DNA from: Viola odorata
Lineage: Eukaryota; Streptophyta; Magnoliopsida; Malpighiales; Violaceae
NCBI GenBank assembly: GCA_963691705.1
Contig: OY829541.1
Location: forward strand, 32,748,719 to 32,812,718
DNA: 64,000 nucleotides
Direction of reading: 5' to 3'
Shown: piece by piece, positions 33,814 to 46,375 of the stretch
Position numbering within the stretch: position 1 is the stretch's first letter
How the letters are laid out: each line of letters starts with the position of its first letter
Notes under the pieces: generated by a model
Databases searched by the model: none
The model's input: the letters and a program-made list of their open reading frames with translations, nothing else
What the model was told of the DNA's origin: nothing
Made by a program: the position numbers and the translations under genes

Positions 33814-35396
33814 GCTATTTGAATAAGTATTTTCTCTATCCGAACGGTTGATGTTTGCTCAATTGTGTTAGAAATGTTTCCACAAAATTTGAAATTAATC
33901 TAACGGCTAGATCAAATATTATGTTCATTTGAAATTTAAAGCAAAAGAAAAATATAGAAAAACTACTGGTTCAACCGGAAAGCAAGGCTGGTTCGTCCGA
34001 TTTGATGGTTGAACTGACAAAGTCGCTAGCTTTTTATCGGTTCAACCCAAAATCAGTTTTTGGACAAAATTGAAAAGGGTACCTAACTGATTCTCGATTT
34101 TACCGATCGGACCAGTCGGTCCGACTTGGGACCATAAAAGAACTTCATGGTTGTGTTATACACAAATTTCATTAGAAGGAAGATCCACTGATCCAACATT
34201 AATCTAACACTTGGTGAACAAATTTCATGGCTCGTTAAATACAAAATCGAAATGGGTACTCAACTGATTCTCGATTTTACCGATCGGACTAGCTGGTCCA
34301 ACTTGGGACCATAAAAGAACTTCATGGTTGTGTTATGCACAAATTTCATTAGAAGAAACATCCACTGATCCAACACTAATCTAACACTTGGTGGACAGAT
34401 TTCGTGGCTTGTCAATTTCTTTGGTGCAAATTATCTAAATTGAGTACTCACTTGGTAATTTAGCTAAAATTCAAATAGAGGTGAAAAGCTAGACAGGAAA
34501 AAGAAGACAATTATGGCATCTCTTGTTTTATTTTTACCTCCTATAAAGTAACAAGGGTAAAATCTAGGGTTCGAAACTTGCATATCCTCATTTTTCATTA
34601 CAGTCATATTGTTAGAGAGCTAAAATCCCTGATCTCTCTCAATGGAATGTTGTCCGCTTATTGGCTTGAGCTCGTACGACTTTCACGAGACGCCTTATTC
34701 TATTAAGAGTTGCACCACTCTTATATTTAGTTTTATTTCCCTTATTTTTTTCAATGTGGTATCTTAATTCGCACACTTCAATACTTTCACTCAAACTAAG
34801 TACCACAGAGCCCACCTTTAGGGTTCACCAATCTTTTTTCAAATGAAGTACTACTGAGCTCCACCATTAGGGTCTGATAATCTCCCCTCAAATATTTGTG
34901 AAGAGATTAAGACATACTAAATATACTTAATAAACAAACATGTTTATAATTATAATAATATTAGTGTCCCCTTAACCAAGTGCTATGCAACAGTCAAGGC
35001 GGAGCTCTTAAAGAAATAGGGGTCTTTGCTCTTCCCAAATTTTTAGTTCTCCCGTAATAGTTTTAAAGTTTGTTCTTTTTACGAGTCCTTCATACGCACC
35101 CTAAAATTTTAAATTCTCATATAACAATCTTTAATCTTCTATTCTTTTTACTTAATTTTTTATGTGATTTGTAAAATTTTAAATTCTCTCATAGTCATAT
35201 TTTTTTTATGTTAATCATTTATGTTTGTTTCCAAAAACTTTCAATTCTCTTGTAATAATCATTTAAATTTTATTCTTTTTACTTTATTTTTTTCTTTTTT
35301 TCTTTTTTGGTAATACTTTAATCCTTCATTTAATTAGTTTTGTGGCTTTCATCCTGTAAAGTGTATACAAAAAAATTAATAATCAATTGACACAAA
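33814..35396. other. Intergenic DNA with a 177-bp tandem duplication
   Basis: No gene seen. A duplicated unit lies at 34066-34419 (own entry). A stretch at about 34614-34900 with GTACGACTTTCACGAGACGCC resembles LTR or UTR DNA but has no identifiable border. Confidence 0.45.
34066..34419. repeat. Tandem duplication, period 177 bp
   Basis: CTGATTCTCGATTTTACCGA begins at 34087 and again at 34264, and the following CTTGGGACCATAAAAGAAC and CATCCACTGATCCAACA-type words repeat at the same distance. Two copies only, with scattered differences. Confidence 0.9.
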
Positions 35397-36306
35397 TAGG
35401 AGTGTCCACCGAAATACCGTACCGAAAATACCACGGTACCATACCGAAATTACACAAATTCGAACAGTATTTTTTCGACCGAATTTACTATTCGGTATTT
35501 CGGTATAGTACGGTATTGATTTTGGTAGGTACCGAAATCTCTTTTACTTATATAATTACATTACCGAGTAACTCATTTTCTATTCTTCTTCACTCTTCAG
35601 TTCCCTAGATCCCTCTCCCTCCCCTTCTCGTCTCGTTTCGGGTCCAGCTAGCTCTGCCTAGGCCACCACCACTGCTAACACCAGCAACAGCCACCAGATC
35701 TACCTAGGCCATCACCACCAGCCACCACCACTGCCGACACCAACAACAGCACCAGCCACCACCACTTGCTAGTTGTTCCTTCCAATTCCACAGCACCAGA
35801 TCTGCCTAAGCCACCACCACTACCGCCACCTGCAACAGCAACAACAACTTATTGGTTAGTATCTTTGGTTGATATATAGATGGGAATAGGAGAGTGAGAC
35901 GGTTATGTGTTTGGGTTTGTGTATCGCAGCGGTGAGGTAGAGTGTATGGGCGTGGGTTCGGCTGTGGTTGTTGTTGCTGGGGCAGTACGCGATGATGGAA
36001 TAGTGCAGCTATGATGGCCGGCGGCGGCAATGGCGGCTTGGAGTTAGAAGATAGTTTGTGTTTTGGGGTTTGAGTAGTGGGTCGGCCCACCAGAGAAGGT
36101 TTTAATGGAATTTTAATGGGTTTGGGTAGTGGGCCAACCCATCAGAGTGTTTTAATGTAATTTTTATGGATTTGGGTAATGGACCTGCAATGTTTAAATT
36201 AATAAATAAATAAATTCTGTATACCGAAATACCATACCAAACTAATTTTGGTGAATACCTAAATATTTCGGACTTTATACCGAAATACCATCCGATGAAT
36301 AGCCTA
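35397..36306. mobile_element. Non-autonomous hAT element (910 bp), family A copy 2
   Basis: The left end TAGGAGTGTCCACCGAAATA and the inverted right end TAGGCTATTCATCGGATGG are imperfect terminal repeats. GACACAAA (35389-35396) and GACAAACA (36307-36314) may be a worn 8-bp target duplication. The interior has a 5'UTR-like (CCACCA)-rich stretch and a GGCGGCGGC region, as in copy 1 at 19391-20344. No transposase. Confidence 0.75.
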
Positions 36307-36314
36307 GACAAACA

Positions 36315-37275
36315 TTTTCGGGAAAAGAAAGAAACAAATAAAGAAAAAATATCAACTAACAATTGGGCCTAAATCCTTATTCTTTATTGTAAAAATTAAT
36401 TTCTTCAAAAAAGAAAAGCAATGTTTCACCAAAAAATAAATTCAAATCATTTTTCCAAATTTGCATAGGTAGAAACACCGAATGATGCAAGTGTATTTAT
36501 AATTAAATAATAATTAAAACAAATATTCAATTTATCATGAAACCTCAGACCACAATATACACCTTGGGTTTCACAACCTTTGGCTACAAACAAGACACTG
36601 CAGAGCTTCTATAAACCTAATCTGTGCAACAAAAGAAAACAAGAAATAGGGCACAAAGTAGTAACAGTGCAAACTTGCCGTCACCAAACAGAACTATGGC
36701 AAGAAAATATCACATGGAGACAGAAGGTTTGCAGAGCAAAAGCAACAGAATGACTAAAATAGAAACCCATCCCAACAAGAAGCAACCCAGCATTAAATTG
36801 TTTTTGGATGCTAGGGATCGGCTTGTGATCTCTCATGTTTCCTGTTCAGAACACGGTTATTTCTTAAAAAAAACCAGCATACAAATCACAGCACAGAAAA
36901 AGCATACCTACAGACAGACCACAGTGTACAAGAAATTAAAATGTTTACAATTTACTGCAGCAGCAGATGCGACAACAACAAGAACAGAGGTATTTTGCCT
37001 TTATACAAAGAGGCAAGTAACTCCAAAATGAGAACAAGGAGAGGGTAAGTAATTAATTACTGTTCCATTTACCTTAAAACATAATTGATTACTACTCAAG
37101 TGAGAAACCAAACAAGCCCTATGTTTCCATTTCACCCCAGATATTTGACTAATTTCCACCTAGGGGGAGAATGAAAACAAAGTGCACCCATTTCATGTTT
37201 GACATGCTAACACTAGTCCTAATCCAACTTACCTACTAGTCCTAATCTTGAACTACAGGCAACAGAGGATAGAGT
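36315..37275 (-). other. 3' flank and presumed 3'UTR of the MCT gene
   Basis: No separate gene is seen. The stretch 36441-36780 is repeated in the decayed copy at 47655-47940, so it was part of the duplicated gene region. Confidence 0.5.
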
Positions 37276-39430
37276 TTACTTTCTCAAAGATTTGCGATTT
37301 GATTGGAAAGCCCTTGACCTTGGGGATGCAGAGGTAGAGGCAGCTCCACGCTTGCCAATAACAACCACCGTAGAGCTTGAGGGGCTGCTGCAACCATCAC
37401 GTGGCGGCGATAGAACCACTGGCAAGTACTCATCGGTGTGACACGAAAACACCGAACTCTGGAAATGCTTCCTCAGTGCTTCTTTCCCCTGCACCCACAG
37501 CCCACAGCAACCCAAAACACTGTAATCAAGATTATGATCAAGAACCCAACAAACACTTGACTCTGTGAAATGAAAACAAAAACGAGACCATAATATTAAT
37601 TAGAACTTAGTTACTTAATCTTTGCTAATTAAGAAAATATAAGACATAAAACACCAAACCAAAGCACCCATGTAATCAAGAATGGAAAGAAAAAAACCCA
37701 TATGATTAAGAGTTCGACATTTTACTGTATAAAAAGAAAAAAAGAAAAAGAGATATAATAGTATGAAAACATAAATTACTTGAATGTTTGTTGATTAATA
37801 ACCTGGATATGGGCGAAAGAGATTTCACAGATTTTCTTGTTCTTTGTAACATTCCATTTGAACTTATGGAATGCTTGCCGAAACCTAGCAGCTGCTGCAG
37901 CATTTGTGAAGTTCACAAATGCATATCCCAGATTTGCTCTCCTCCTGGGTTTGTCAATATGCGAACAAACAAAAAACTTGTTACCATCATCCTCACCACA
38001 CAAATAATAAAGAGTTTTCTTTTATCGAAAGGAAGCAACAATACTAAAAATGATTCAGATAAATTTACCTGAAATCCATGGGCAGGTAGAGGAAGTCATA
38101 TTCGGATCTAAGATATGACTCAGACCTTGCATTGCGGTTCTCATTCATGCAGAACCCATCCAGAATATGCAGGAGATCAAGCCTTCTGCTTATTGTTAAC
38201 CCATACCATAAACAGAAAAAGACAAAAACAAAAAGAAAAGGCAACAATTAATAACAGAAGGAGACTTAAATGAGACGGCACCAAAATGATTATGATTTTT
38301 ACAGTTATAAACAAGGCATTCATTCACTCGGTAGTACTGATGAGAACAAAGACATTACTACTCCATAAATGAGCAATGCATGAGACTTCTTTAGAATTAA
38401 ATGATGAAGGTTTGAAGTTTGAAAACCAAAAAACACAAAAAAGAATGATATTTCTTTCAGTATGGGAAAAAAAGGCATTAAAAGATTCTTCTTTTATGGA
38501 AAAATGGTGACTTCCTTACAAGCCCCAAGAAGGATATAGGGAGACAGGAAGGAGCAAACAAGAAAACGACTTCTCTCATCTCCTCCTGCAACAAGCGGCT
38601 TTTTTTCATCTTTTAGACCTCAAAAGTTGCAGGAACCCACCCAAACATGCAGATATACCCAAATAAACTAACACAAACAAACAGAACAGGAAAAAAAGTG
38701 GAAGATATAAAATCATCAAACCCATGTTCTCTTTTTTTTCAAGCATATCAGATCAAACCCATGTTTCTTTTAACCTTATTTTCATGAAGGATTGATTTGG
38801 AGTAATAAAAAACCGGACTTTTTAACTTTGACCAACAAGAAGCACAAAAGTCACAACCTTTTCTAAAGATATTTTAATTCCGAAGAAAACCCAAGAGATT
38901 AAACTAAACAAAAAACAAATTTTCATGAAGCAGAAGCAGAAGAGAAAGGAGCTTTACTCAAATTGGTTGGGGATGTTTCTGATCATCAGACTCCTCTTTC
39001 CACCAGAATTATTCTTGTTCTTAGATCGAAACCTAGGTGGTAAAGACAAATCCTTGTTGCACCCAACATTAATGGAACGATTTTCCTTCTTCCTTCTCTG
39101 ATCAAGCTCAACCTCTATCCCCACTTGTTGTTGCTGGCGGCACTCAGAGGGAAGAAAATAGGTCGCCGTCGGAGATGATGGTGGAGGCGCCATCGCATTC
39201 ACAGGGAAAGGATGGTGTAGATAAGGCTCCTGCATCACAACAGTATAGTAACAAGAAAATCTTTGATACATAACCGGTGGTGGTTGATGATAATACACCT
39301 GGGAAAGATGAGGTGGGGGAGGCGGGGGCTCCACCACTATACACCGTGGCTCCGCTGGCTGCTTCCGGTAAGGGGCAGCCCATGGGTTAAGCGGTTTGGG
39401 ATGTGAGTAGTAAGCCATGTTTTTGTCCAT
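37276..39430 (-). CDS. MEI2 C-terminal RRM only-like (MCT/terminal ear1-like) RNA-binding protein
   Basis: Four exons on the minus strand join in perfect phase: 38958-39430, 38069-38185, 37803-37944 and 37276-37488, with GT-AG introns, giving 314 residues. The N-terminal half is Pro/Gln/Tyr-rich ([18 protein letters not shown]). The MEI2-type third RRM starts at [13 protein letters not shown], continues with [11 protein letters not shown] and [13 protein letters not shown], and ends with [11 protein letters not shown] and [14 protein letters not shown]. The two N-terminal RRMs of full MEI2-like and TEL proteins are absent, which fits the plant MCT subfamily (MEI2 C-terminal RRM only), and the length is in its range. 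The start is the first ATG of the open frame. The tail is Ser/Arg/Lys-rich. Such proteins bind RNA; the exact role is not known from sequence. A decayed copy lies about 10-17 kb away. Confidence 0.88.
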
Positions 39431-40010
39431 ACTCTCTCACTAACCGAACAGTGGAGCAGTGGAACAGTGGAAGAAAATATGAGAGAGAAAGATGCAGCAC
39501 ATAAGAAAGTTGTCTTCTTCTTTTTTAAGAATAATTCTCTATTTTCCCTTTTGTAAAGACTTGTGTTTTTTACTATACCGGGAAAAAAAAAACCTTGTGT
39601 TTTAAATTTTTTTAAATTTTTTTATAAACTAATACTTTATTAAAATAAACCACACAAGGAAAAAGGAACGTGGCTAACAAATACTCCCTCCTCCCTCGCT
39701 TACTAATAAAATGATTTTCTATCGATAAAAAAAATATTATCATGTCCTTTTTTTATATTTTCAATGTAAAAAATTAATTAATAAATATCAATGTGTAATC
39801 TGTGATTGGTGTTTATTGGTTTATTTTGGAAGAAATTAGTTAGATTGATAAAATTGAAATATGATTAATTATTAAAATACTAACAAAAAGCAAATAATCA
39901 TTGTTTTGGTTTCTCCATTGTGCATTTTTTTGGTAAGAAGCTAGTATGAAGTATGGATACCGACAACACTACGACACGGGAATATTAAAAAGTATATGAT
40001 ACTAACATAG

Positions 40011-40048
<38 letters not shown>

Positions 40049-40901
40049 TTTTTTTTTTTTAATTTTATGGGCTACTGTTTAGTGCTTGGGAACTAAGAGG
40101 CTGTTAAGGCTAGAAACTAGAGAGAGAAATTAGTGAGACATAGAGATTTGAAGGAACTGCTCTTGTTGTATTGATTTATAATAATATAATTACTATATCT
40201 CTAATAATAACGCAATGAAAACGTTAATTTCAAATTAAGTTTAGTCTTATAAATACATTTAGTAATTATAATTTACATTAAACATCTCTTTGTCATCAAT
40301 AATTGCTTAGAATTATGATAGAAAAATAAGACACGAGAAATAATGAGTCAAACACATATCATATGAGTATGCGTTTGAATGTTGGTATTAAAAATAAATC
40401 TCACTCAAACACCCTAAAAAAAGTCTCTCCCTCACAAAATTGATTCTATCATATATTCTCTCATTCCATATAAAATGTTATTAGAATCCAAATATTCTAC
40501 TCCCTTAGATTTTTTTAGCTGGTTAAAAAAAAATTAAGATGTCTATTTTAAAATTTCAATGAGATTAATTAGATTCTTTTTACCTTTTTTATATTTTCCA
40601 ATAATTGTGTAAATAATTATGTCATATATATTTTACATTTTCAATAATTGCAATAATTTTTTTCAACTAAAAATTATCATTATTTTGGTATCTGAAATTT
40701 CGATTAAATTGTCAGTTATAAAAATCAGATGGAGTATTCTATATAAAATGTTGCTTTATGTTTTCTATGTCTAATACCCAATTAACAATATTCTCTTTCA
40801 TGATTCACATAAATTAAGGAGCATGTTAACTTCTTATTGGCAAAACTTTTGTTGAAAAATTAAAAAGGTACTCAAAAAACCATTCTCAACAATTTTTTAT
40901 A
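39431..40901. other. 5' flank of the MCT gene and intergenic DNA
   Basis: The first 100 bases upstream of the MCT ATG are CT-rich on its strand, like a 5'UTR. The rest is AT-rich with a (TA)n run. No further gene seen. Bases of about 40200-40330 recur inverted near 47530-47640. Confidence 0.5.
40011..40039. repeat. (TA)n microsatellite
   Basis: About 14 TA units followed by a T-run. Confidence 0.95.
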
Positions 40902-41172
40902 TTCTTTCCGTTTTTATATAATTGTTGTTTTTCAAGTTTTCATGATGACCAAGGAAATGATTAAATAATAATTATTTAAATTTTTTGACTAAAGTATCCT
41001 TATTAATTATGAACACACCCTCTTTATTATAAAATTATTTAGGGTTAACTTTGTCATTGACTACAAAAGTGATCTTGAAAATACAAAAAGTTATCTTGAA
41101 AATCGAAAAGCGACAATTAAATAGAAAAAAACATTTATTGGAAAAACGACAATTATATAAAAATGGAGGGAG
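40902..41172. mobile_element. Stowaway-like MITE
   Basis: It begins TTCTTTCCGTTTTTATATAA and ends, inverted, with CTCCCTCCATTTTTATATAA; TA flanks both sides. 271 bp, non-coding. Confidence 0.85.
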
Positions 41173-41174
41173 TA

Positions 41175-41761
41175 CGTCTGAATCCGAGGTAAGGATAAAT
41201 CCGTCAATCTGCTGGTCGAGTGTGAGTTGTTGATGGTGGTCCTTGCTCCGTGATCACCTGCAAAGTGCCAGAGAGGGTTTCCAACGTAGACACTCCGACG
41301 ATCAAGTTAATAATGTGTTATAAAATGGCTATCGGGAAACTAACGGACGATGGTTATGGTTAACGGTAGGGTGTTTGCTGGTTGAAGAAGGTAGTAAATG
41401 CTTGTCTAGTGTTTGGTATGGATTAGTAATTGCTTGCCTCCGAAATAAATGAAGAGGGGTATTTATACTCTCTCTCATGTGAGGAATGTAATGATTGCGC
41501 ACGTGTGTAATTATGACTGATGTGACAGGTTGTCAGATGTCAGACGACCACCAATTTTGTCTACTCGAGATAGGTCATTCGCATTAAATGTCGATTGACA
41601 CCTGAGCATCTATTGTTGACTGACTTCTATCGTGAAAGGTGGGATAACCTAACTTTTATCCATTAGCATACTCGATAGATGTAAATGAATAAGAAGCGAG
41701 ATGTTACCTGATGATATCAGTATCTTTACTGTCTGGACACAGTGGAGTGCATATTTTAATA
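41175..41761 (-). other. LTR-like or promoter-like stretch between two Stowaway MITEs
   Basis: No gene seen. It is less AT-rich than its surroundings. On the minus strand GAGTATAAATACCCC at about 41460-41474 is a good TATA box. The block GATCACCTGCAAAGTGCC with CACTCCGACGATCAAGTTA (about 41252-41310) has the style of plant retroelement LTRs. No partner LTR was found in the window. Confidence 0.35.
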
Positions 41762-42034
41762 CTCCCTTCATCCCTTTTTAGTTGTCGTTTTTTCAAGAAA
41801 TGGTTGTCCCTATTTAGTTGTCGTATTTCAATTTTCAAGATTATTTTTTGTAGTCAATGCCAAAATTAACTCTAGATAATTTTAAATTAACTACTTTTTT
41901 GAGAAAAATTAAAAAGAAATGGTTCATAATTAATAAGGGTAGATTACTCAAAAAATATACAATAATTGTAATCTAATGATTGTCTTAGTTATTGTGAAAA
42001 TGAAAAAGTGACAACTAAAAAAGGACGGAGGGAG
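41762..42034. mobile_element. Stowaway-like MITE
   Basis: It begins CTCCCTTCATCCCTTTTTAG and ends, inverted, with CTCCCTCCGTCCTTTTTTAG; TA flanks both sides. 273 bp. Its inner sequence is related to the MITE at 40902. Confidence 0.85.
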
Positions 42035-42706
42035 TAGTTATCGGAATACCCCTTAGTCTAAAAAGTCGAAACTACATTTATTAAAAATTAAGAAAAAATA
42101 TTAAAAATAAGTCAATAAATCTCTTTCTATTAGTTAGCATCTCAAATAAATCAATAAATACAAAATATTATGTATTATTAATTACAATTTACTTTTAAAA
42201 ATACAAAAGACAACTCACATATGAAAGTCATGTTTTTTTTATAATTTCATCTTTTAGTATGTGTTTTCCTAAAATCTACGCCCACGAACCAAAACTCACC
42301 TTAAAAAAGGTATAGTTAAAACTAATTTGAAGTTGACTGAGTTTGTTTTGTTGTTCAGTTTCTCTCAATTAAGATATAATCTCGTTTGAGTCGAATTTTC
42401 AATATAGTTTTTTCTATTTTTAAAATTTGAACTCAAAATTTTAGTTAAGAGTAGAATTTTTTTACTACTCAACCACAACTAATATTGGTAGAGAAAAGAT
42501 AGAAGTTAGATTGCTACACAATAAATTACTGTATAAAAATTATTTCATCTTTAAAACAAGGGGTAATAGTTATTAGGCCCCCTGTACTATTTTTTTAAAC
42601 AGAAACCTCCCCTGGACTAAAAAAATTCAAATTCGGGTACCATGTACTAACGGTCAACGAGATTCAGGTCTCTGCCGTCAGTCAAATTTAACATTCTGTT
42701 AGGGTT

Positions 42707-42749
42707 ACCTGCTACAACAGGTTTTTTTTTTAAACCTGTTGCAGCAGGT
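42707..42749. other. Hairpin of two near-palindromes
   Basis: ACCTGCTACAACAGGT at 42707-42722 and ACCTGTTGCAGCAGGT at 42734-42749 are each nearly self-complementary and also pair with each other around a T-rich loop. Confidence 0.75.
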
Positions 42750-43030
42750 AATTATGTAAAAAAAAAATCTTTCTTTCTTATTTTCTTATTTCAAAAATTA
42801 AAAAAATTCTTTCTTTTTTATTTTCTTATTACAAATATTTAAAAATTTCAAAAATTAAAAATTTTCAAATTTTCAAAATTTCTTTCTTATTTTCTTATTC
42901 CTTAATTTGTTTGTTTCTTTTGTTTAATTATTTTCTTATACTACATTTTCAAATCCAAAATTTCCAAAATTTCAAGATTTCCGCAAAACCAACCACATCC
43001 CCGTGCCTCTTCATTTTTTAGTCCACTTTC

Positions 43031-43230
43031 CTAGATCTAGATCCACAAATTACCAAGAACCCATCTGCACAAACCTAAATCTGAACCAGATCTACAAACC
43101 AGCAACCACCCAAACCGCAACTCCACTTTCCTAGATCTAGATCCACAAATTACCAAGAATTCATCTGCATAAACCCAAATCTGAACCAGATCTACAAACC
43201 AGCATCAACCCAAACCGCAACTCCATCACA
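43031..43230. repeat. Tandem duplication, period 100 bp
   Basis: CTAGATCTAGATCCACAAAT starts at 43031 and 43131, and the unit AATCTGAACCAGATCTACAA repeats at the same distance. Two copies. Confidence 0.9.
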
Positions 43231-43479
43231 GTCAAACCACAACTCTCTGCTGATGTTGGTGGAGGATGCAGATGCGGCGAGGAGACCATCTATGTCCAGG
43301 AGCTTGGTGATGGTGGATGAGGAGTTGCTGGTTGGGTTTGATGATGACGAGGTGGCGGGATCGTAGAGCACCATGATTGGTCAATAAATTAGGGATTTTG
43401 TTGTGGTTAAATTAGATGGTCATGGAGGAAGAGAGTGAGATGCGGAGGAGTGAGGAGTGGAAACTGGAAAAAGAGGTGA

Positions 43480-43644
43480 CTATATGACCTCGAAAAATTC
43501 TGAATTTTTTTTCCAACCTACGTAAATCCTTCACGTACGTTGGAAAAAAATTTCAGAATTTTTCGAGGTCATATAATTACCATTTCGCCCGCTTTGAAAT
43601 GTGTACCGGAATAGTAAACGACAAACAATAAAAACCGGAGGGAG
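43480..43644. mobile_element. Fold-back MITE, left arm truncated
   Basis: GACCTCGAAAAATTCTGAA and its inverse enclose CACGTACGTTGG-type sequence (43491-43571), forming a long hairpin. The right side continues to ACCGGAGGGAG, the usual Stowaway-like end. The matching left end is absent. Related fold-backs lie at 58325, 58508 and 59253. Confidence 0.65.
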
Positions 43645-45344
43645 TGTATAATTAAAGCGTAAAAGTAAAAAAAAAGAATAACAACATAAAACTAATGAGC
43701 TGGTAAATTGTGAGCTCTCTTTACACAAAATATCATTTTCTCATTCTTTCTTTATTATCCAATTTTCAGATACCCTTTTAACTATTTAGATGCTTCAAAT
43801 CAGTTCATTAGTTAACTTTTTCATCTAAATTGACAGTTAAACATATGCTACTTATGACATTATATTTCTTTTAATAAAGAATGACTTATTTCATAAAATT
43901 AAAAGATGTCTTCCTTTATTTTCCTAAAAAAGATGATGATGTAAAAAATCAATTATTTAGATTTCCATTTATTTTTAAGTTAATTGTTTATAATAATAAT
44001 TTATTTTTTAGTTTTTTTTTATAGGTAGAGATGAGATTTGAACCTGAGTTTGAGACCCTATCGATACCTATGTCACTAGTAAATCAACCAATGAGTTACA
44101 TTGTCATTGACTTTAGCTTATAATATTATGTAAATTTAGATGATTTTTACAGGGGGATATGAAATTTTATTTCAATGGTCTTTTAAATTCCTTGCAATGA
44201 GATTAAGTTGATTTGTAAATTGATCAACCCAAGAAAAGAATGGTGAACTTAGGTACCCTATGTTCCTAAAAATATATATCATTTTAAGCAAAATTGTACG
44301 TACTAAAGATATATAGTTGACAACGATTTTTGAGTATTTTTTATAATTTTTCAAATAAAATGTAAGCATGCCCATTGATTCACGAGAATAATGAAAGAGA
44401 GTTTAGTTGATTTTTTATATGAAATTGAAAGTTGTGGCTTCAATGACATTTTATATCGAATGGAGGGACTCGAGCACATTAGATGTATCTATCACTCAAT
44501 ACCTCTCCACATAAAAAAATGGACACAATGTTAATTTTTAATTAATATAATAAAAAATAATTGAGGTTTGTCTTTCCATACTAGATTATATTTTTATATT
44601 TAAAATGATAATTATTAAGTAAAATATAACTCAATAACGTCACATATTAATTATGTATAGAGGTATCGAGTGATTAATACCCTTAATGTACCTGAAATTT
44701 TTTCTATTAATTGAATTAAAAATTTTCTATTAATTAAATTAAATTTTAATACATAAAACTTTTTAGGAAACATTTTATTCTAAAAAACAAACTATATATA
44801 ATTTAAAACGGACGGACTATTTGTTACCGTTAACTCCATTTATACCCCGAAATACAATTATTATATCTTTTATATTATAATGGATAATGATGTATTGTAT
44901 AGAAAAGTAAGAAAAGAGAGCATCAGTCACACTGAGCCGAGATCCTGGACAGAGAGAGGAGATCATATTGGGTCCAAAAATAGTAAACTGTAACAGACGT
45001 GATTTGCACACAGCTATGAGAATAGCAGAAGGTTGGTAGTAAACTGTAACCCTATATACTTTAGGGTTTTTGATTGAAGAAGGTTGGGAGTTGAAATGCA
45101 GCAGAAGGTTGCATGTCATGTCTACCACTGACCGACACGTGTCATGACTTTAAGGCTGAATCTGACTTCGTGATGACGTTGTTACAGTTACTTAGCAAAA
45201 TATTCTTATCCTCGTAATAGCCATAGGCTTAGAATTAAATTCATTTGAAAAAATGTATTTGATAGTATCATTTTTTTTCCAGCATAAATTTACCTTTAAT
45301 TTTTTATCTTTAATAATTTGACAATTAATTTTTATTCTGTTATA
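43645..45344. other. Intergenic AT-rich DNA
   Basis: No gene or clear repeat border is seen. A tRNA-tail-like GAGATTTGAACCTGAGTTTGA at about 44032 is not part of a foldable tRNA. Confidence 0.5.
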
Positions 45345-46375
45345 CATTAGTGATAAAGTACCAGTAGATTCAGTTTTGAAAGGTTAATACACTCTACAGT
45401 TTTAAATATTTGTCATTTTATTTTAATTAATCTCAAACATTTCTTTTCTATTTATATCGGTCACAAACGTTTTATCTGTTAGTTCAATAAAATTTTATTT
45501 GTAAAAAAACAATAACATAGACAAACTACGTAGATTATATTATTTTAATATTTTTGTTCTGACAACCCAGTCTTACACGTAAGAAAATATTTTTAAAAAA
45601 ATATAAGAATTAAGAAAAATATAATAAAAAATTCAAAAAATACAGAAAAAATCTAATTAAATAGGGAAAATATTTTAAAAAATATATATAAAATAGGAAA
45701 CATATTTTTTAAAAATATAGAAAATTAAGAAAATCTAATCAAATAAGAAAAATATTTTTAAAAATATAGGAAAAACCTAATAAAATAGGAAATATATTTT
45801 TAAAAAATATAGGAAATTATGAAAAAAATAATATAATACGAAATATATTTTTAAAATTATAAAATTATGAAGAACATGCAGTACTGAAGAATATGGTTTG
45901 TGTATTTCATTCTTCCAAGAATGTACAGTAGGATAAAAAAATAAAAAGAGAATTTGTATGATAAATTGAGATATCTAAGAAATTAAAAGAGAATTTGGAA
46001 AGACTTAAAATTGTGTTGAGAAACTGAAATCTAGTGGATCATACATATTTTATTTTTAGAAATATATTTTTCAAAAATATAGAAAACTATTAAATGTTTC
46101 TTATTTTATTAGTTTTTTCTTAAATTCCTATTGTTTTAAAATATTTTTCCTATTTTATTAGATTTTTAAAAATATTTTACCTATTTTATTAGATCTTTAT
46201 TAATTTTCTATATTTTTAAAAAATATTTTTCCCAATTTTCTATATTTGTTTCCTATTTTATTAATTTTTTTATATATTTTTAAAAATATTTTCCTATTTT
46301 ATTTGATTTTTCTTAATTTCTATATTTTAAAAAAAATATTTTCTGACATGTGAGACCCGATTGCCAGAAAAAAAA
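45345..46375. mobile_element. AT-rich fold-back element, copy A
   Basis: Two arms made of alternating AAATATTTTTAAAAA and TAATAAAATAGG words pair over several hundred bases. The inner ends are marked by TTCTGACAACCCAGTCTTAC (about 45556) and inverted TTCTGGCAATCGGGTCTCAC (about 46370). The core contains GTTTGTGTATTTCATTCTTC and GAAACTGAAATCTAGTGGAT, both also present in copy B at 56740-57605. Left outer sequence (45345-45540) matches the inverted right outer sequence of copy B. Superfamily unknown. Confidence 0.65.

Larger units (their letters stand above)
42037..43479. other. Intergenic DNA with hairpin and 100-bp tandem duplication
   Basis: A stretch from about 42560 (TTAGGCCCCCTGTACT... 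through AACGGTCAACGAGATTCAGG) has the look of a transposon end. A minus-strand frame at 43192-43374 (MVLYDPATSSSSNPTSNSSS...) is Ser-rich and could be a captured gene start, but I cannot assign it. Confidence 0.4.

Noticed and set aside
35806..36090. Minus-strand Pro/Gln-rich 94-codon frame as a gene
   Set aside because: It falls inside the non-autonomous hAT and consists of low-complexity repeats without a domain.
37276..39430. Full-length MEI2-like or TEL gene with three RRMs
   Set aside because: Only the C-terminal RRM is encoded, the first exon begins with its own ATG and no RRM1/2 sequence is found upstream to 40.9 kb.
44030..44100. tRNA gene (T-arm-like GAGATTTGAACCTGAG)
   Set aside because: No acceptor, D or anticodon stem can be drawn around it.
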